Source of the DNA: Muribaculaceae bacterium
GTDB taxonomy: Bacteria > Bacteroidota > Bacteroidia > Bacteroidales > Muribaculaceae
NCBI GenBank assembly: GCA_017399915.1
Contig: JAFQAS010000061.1
Span: 51,434 to 115,433, forward strand
Length of the DNA: 64,000 bases
Direction: 5' to 3'
Shown here: piece by piece, positions 61,290 to 64,000 of the stretch
Position numbering within the stretch: the first letter of the stretch is position 1
Layout: each line of letters begins with the position of its first letter
Notes under the pieces: generated by a model
The model's input: only the letters and a program-made list of their open reading frames with translations
What the model was told of the DNA's origin: nothing
Database searches by the model: none
Program-made: the position numbers and the translations under genes

Positions 61290-62138
61290 ATGGAAAAAAG
61301 AGTAACAATTCAAGGTGTAGCCGGATGCTATCACGATGCTGCCGCAAGAGCTTATTTCAAAGATGAAGAAATCAAAACGATCCCTTGCGACTCTTTTCCC
61401 GAACTTTTTCAACGTCTATCGTGCGATGCTTCGCTGATGGGTATAGTTGCTATCGAAAATACTATTGCCGGTAGCATTCTTCCAAATCACGAACTTTTGC
61501 GTCAAAGCAATATGCAAATCATAGGTGAATACAAGATGCACATATCTCATGTGCTTGCTGCTCTTCCCGGGCAATCCATCAAGGATTTAACCGAAGTAAA
61601 CTCTCACCCAATGGCATTGATGCAATGCGAGCAATATCTTCGCCGTCATCCTAATCTCAAAATGATTGAAAAATTTGACACGGCTGGTAGCGCTCAAGAA
61701 ATTGCCGAACAAAAACTGTTAGGTCACGCTGCCGTGTGTGGCGAATATGCAGCCCAACTTTATGGCCTAAATATTCTCGAGCGTGGCATTGAAACCAACA
61801 AACGCAATTTTACTCGTTTCCTTGTAATCGCTGACCCTCTATTGGCAAGCGAAATGCGTCCACGTGATGAGAAAATCAACAAATCGTCAATCATGTTCAC
61901 TCTGCCCCACACTCATGGTGCATTATCTAAAGTGTTGACAATTTTCTCTTTCTACGACATCAACCTATCTAAGATACAATCTCTCCCAATTATCGGTCGC
62001 GAGTGGGAATATCGCTTCTATATCGACTTGACGTTCGATAGCTATGTGCGCTATCATCAATCAATCGATGCGGTGCGTCCACTACTTAATGACTTGAAAA
62101 TTCTTGGTGAATATATTGAATGTGAAAATGAAATATAA
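61290..62138 (+). CDS. pheA: Prephenate dehydratase
   Basis: 282 residues, monofunctional. Converts prephenate to phenylpyruvate. The catalytic core shows GIVAIENTIAGSILPNHELL (about residues 50-69) and the active-site motif NFTRFLVI (about 172-179). A C-terminal ACT domain (about 197-275) with HGALSKVLTIFSFYDINLSKI and the SLPIIGREWEYRFYID segment is the usual phenylalanine-sensing unit for feedback inhibition. Regulation is thus likely double: feedback through ACT and attenuation through the leader peptide. The aminotransferase begins 1 base after the stop. Confidence 0.95.
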   Translation: MEKRVTIQGVAGCYHDAAARAYFKDEEIKTIPCDSFPELFQRLSCDASLMGIVAIENTIAGSILPNHELLRQSNMQIIGEYKMHISHVLAALPGQSIKDLTEVNSHPMALMQCEQYLRRHPNLKMIEKFDTAGSAQEIAEQKLLGHAAVCGEYAAQLYGLNILERGIETNKRNFTRFLVIADPLLASEMRPRDEKINKSSIMFTLPHTHGALSKVLTIFSFYDINLSKIQSLPIIGREWEYRFYIDLTFDSYVRYHQSIDAVRPLLNDLKILGEYIECENEI

Positions 62139-62139
62139 T

Positions 62140-63309
62140 ATGAATATCGTTCCTGCTCAACGCGTTTCAGAAGTACAAGAATACTACTTCTCTAAGAAAC
62201 TAAAAGAAGTGGCACAACTCAATGCACAAGGTGCCGACATTATATCTCTTGGCATTGGTGGCCCCGACCGCCCACCTCATAAAGATGTCATCGACACTCT
62301 ATGCAACGAGGCTAACGTAGATTCAAACCATAGCTACCAACCATATGTAGGCATTCCACAACTTCGTCAAGCATTTGCTCGTTGGTACAATCGTTGGTAT
62401 GGTGTTGAGCTAAATCCCGACACCGAAATACAACCTCTTATCGGGTCGAAAGAAGGTATTCTTCATGTTTCTCTCGCATTCCTTAATCCTGGTGACGGAG
62501 TTTTGGTGCCCAATCCCGGATACCCCACTTATTCATCTGTAAGCCGATTGGCTCAAGCCGAGATATTCAACTATGACCTCACCGAAGAAAATGGCTGGTA
62601 CCCCGACTTTGACGCTCTCGAAAAATTACCACTCGACCGCATCAAACTCATGTGGATAAACTACCCACACATGCCAACAGGCACTCCTGCCACACTCGAT
62701 TTATTCAAGAAAATCGTCGACTTCGGTCGTCGTCACAACATTGTGATTGCTCACGACAATCCATATAGCTTCATTCTCAATGACAACCCCATGAGCCTTC
62801 TTCAAGTGGAAGGAGCCAAAGATATTGCTATCGAAATGAACTCTATGAGTAAATCTCACAACATGGCTGGTTGGCGTGTAGGTATGTTGGCATCAAACCC
62901 TACATTTATAAATTGGATTTTGAAAGTGAAATCAAATATCGACTCAGGTCAATTCAAACCGGTAATGCTTGCAACGGTAAAGGCTCTTGATGCCGACAAA
63001 GAATGGTACACCACTCTTAACGATGTATATCGCTCTCGTCGCAATGTAGCCGAAGAGATTATGACCACTCTCGGTTGCACATTCGACCCGGCTCAACGAG
63101 GCTTATTCCTTTGGGGACGTATCCCCGACAATATCGCATCAAGCGAAGCTCTTGCCGACAAAGTGCTTTATGACGCACGAGTATTTATTACCCCCGGATT
63201 TATTTTCGGAAGCAATGGCGATCGTTATATACGCATCTCGCTATGCGCTACCGAAGAAAATATGCGTCGAGCTCTCGACCGTATTCGCGAAATGATTAAC
63301 AATGAATAA
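62140..63309 (+). CDS. PLP aminotransferase, class I, of the Phe/Tyr operon
   Basis: 389 residues from the chosen ATG; the frame extends 12 codons into pheA. SLGIGGPDRPPHKDV (about 36-50), NPGYPTYSSV (about 123-132), NYPHMPTG (about 174-181), and PLP lysine in NSMSKSHNMAGWRVG (about 230-244) are class I landmarks, close to the LL-diaminopimelate/aspartate aminotransferase subgroup. Its place between pheA and the DAHP synthase suggests that it transaminates phenylpyruvate or hydroxyphenylpyruvate (or prephenate). Substrate is inference. Confidence 0.85.
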   Translation: MNIVPAQRVSEVQEYYFSKKLKEVAQLNAQGADIISLGIGGPDRPPHKDVIDTLCNEANVDSNHSYQPYVGIPQLRQAFARWYNRWYGVELNPDTEIQPLIGSKEGILHVSLAFLNPGDGVLVPNPGYPTYSSVSRLAQAEIFNYDLTEENGWYPDFDALEKLPLDRIKLMWINYPHMPTGTPATLDLFKKIVDFGRRHNIVIAHDNPYSFILNDNPMSLLQVEGAKDIAIEMNSMSKSHNMAGWRVGMLASNPTFINWILKVKSNIDSGQFKPVMLATVKALDADKEWYTTLNDVYRSRRNVAEEIMTTLGCTFDPAQRGLFLWGRIPDNIASSEALADKVLYDARVFITPGFIFGSNGDRYIRISLCATEENMRRALDRIREMINNE

Positions 63310-63332
63310 TAACAATAAAAACATATAGAAAA

Positions 63333-64000
63333 ATGGAAGATTTACAACCTATCACTCTCGAAGGCATTGACCCTCAAAAACCACTTCTTATCGCCGGCCC
63401 TTGCAGTGCCGAAACTGAAGAACAAGTTATCCAAACAGCGACTGAACTCGCAGCGAATGGAGTAAAAATATTCCGCGCCGGGATATGGAAACCTCGCACC
63501 AAACCGGGAGGTTTTGAAGGTGTAGGTATCGAAGGGTTGCAATGGCTCAAAAAAGTGAAGGAACTCACAGGCATGTACACTTCAACCGAAGTTGCAACAA
63601 AGCAACACGTTGAAGCTGCCCTCGAAGCCGGTGTGGATTTACTTTGGATTGGTGCTCGCACCTCGGCTAACCCATTTGCTATGCAAGAAATTGCCGATGC
63701 GCTACAAGAAGCCGGTGCCGATGTGCCTGTTCTTATCAAAAACCCGGTTAACCCCGACCTTGAATTGTGGATTGGTGCTATGCAACGTATCTACAATGCC
63801 GGCATCAAACGCATTGGCGCTATTCACCGCGGATTCTCGGCTTATGGCAAACATCTATATCGCAACCTCCCTCAATGGCACATTCCCATTGAATTGCGTC
63901 GTCGCATGCCTAATCTACCTATTATTTGTGACCCAAGCCACATCGGAGGCAAACGCGAATTAGTAGCCCCTATTTCACAACAAGCTCTCGATATGGGATT
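63333..64000 (+). CDS. DAHP synthase (KDO8P-synthase-like class), cut by window end
   Basis: 222 codons visible, frame still open at base 64000. First step of aromatic biosynthesis: condenses phosphoenolpyruvate and erythrose-4-phosphate. Landmarks: LLIAGPCSAET (about 18-28), FRAGIWKPRTKPGGFEG (about 46-62), LWIGARTSANPFAMQE (about 104-119), VLIKNPVNPDLELWIGA (about 131-147), IHRGFS (about 160-165) and ICDPSHIGGKR (about 192-202). In Bacteroidales this type is usually fused at its C-terminus to a chorismate mutase, which would lie beyond the window. Starts 23 bases after the aminotransferase. Confidence 0.92.
   Translation, partial: MEDLQPITLEGIDPQKPLLIAGPCSAETEEQVIQTATELAANGVKIFRAGIWKPRTKPGGFEGVGIEGLQWLKKVKELTGMYTSTEVATKQHVEAALEAGVDLLWIGARTSANPFAMQEIADALQEAGADVPVLIKNPVNPDLELWIGAMQRIYNAGIKRIGAIHRGFSAYGKHLYRNLPQWHIPIELRRRMPNLPIICDPSHIGGKRELVAPISQQALDMG

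Overview
The window looks like a chromosomal segment of a Bacteroidales bacterium; a gut Muribaculaceae-type organism is my best guess, by inference only. Three kinds of evidence support this. First, promoters repeatedly show the Bacteroidetes pattern TTTG, 19-21 bases, TAnnTTTG. Second, the gene set is typical of the order: a six-gene Na+-NQR, an ExbB/ExbD/ExbD/TonB cluster, a BspA-like leucine-rich-repeat protein, an OmpA-family porin and a meso-diaminopimelate dehydrogenase. Third, intergenic DNA is AT-rich.

Layout. 1-8.3 kb: 3' end of ddh, a small secreted protein, a Na/Pi cotransporter with a folded leader, an AGCS symporter, lgt, a GT-C-like membrane protein and plsC. 8.4-12.9 kb (minus): glyA, a flavin reductase-like gene, pyrI and pyrB, then an ECF sigma factor with a membrane partner. 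13-16.3 kb: small genes of unknown function, an outer-membrane barrel, a tRNA-Met and a protein made of 20-residue repeats. 16.3-25 kb (minus): trkH-trkA-dxs plus a small membrane protein, then tonB-exbD-exbD-exbB. 25.3-31.2 kb: nqrABCDEF. 31.3-43.4 kb: a membrane protein, a TerB/J-domain protein, a serine hydrolase, a phosphoesterase, a tyrosine phenol-lyase-like enzyme, tamB and a second AGCS symporter. 43.4-45.3 kb (minus): an S41 peptidase and a DUF3316-like protein.

45.4-50.4 kb is the accessory island. It holds a tyrosine recombinase, a BspA-like repeat protein, a DUF4365 nuclease-fold protein, and a promoter enclosed by inverted repeats. That promoter currently points away from the BspA/DUF4365 pair, which looks like a phase-variable switch in its OFF state. 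Palindromic repeat elements lie on both sides of the pair. 50.4-60.3 kb: glycerate transporter and kinase, OmpA, then dxr-rseP-rRNA methyltransferase-DPP III. 60.3-61 kb: a four-helix-bundle protein between 9-base periodic repeats.

61.07-64 kb: a phenylalanine/tyrosine biosynthesis operon (pheA, aminotransferase, DAHP synthase, the last one cut by the window end). It is preceded by a 25-codon leader peptide with eleven Phe/Tyr codons among twelve, and by mutually exclusive antiterminator and terminator hairpins. This is a classical transcription attenuator.

The two most striking regulatory finds are the invertible promoter (49934-50123) and the Phe/Tyr attenuator (61068-61264). All calls come from reading the sequence; no searches were run.
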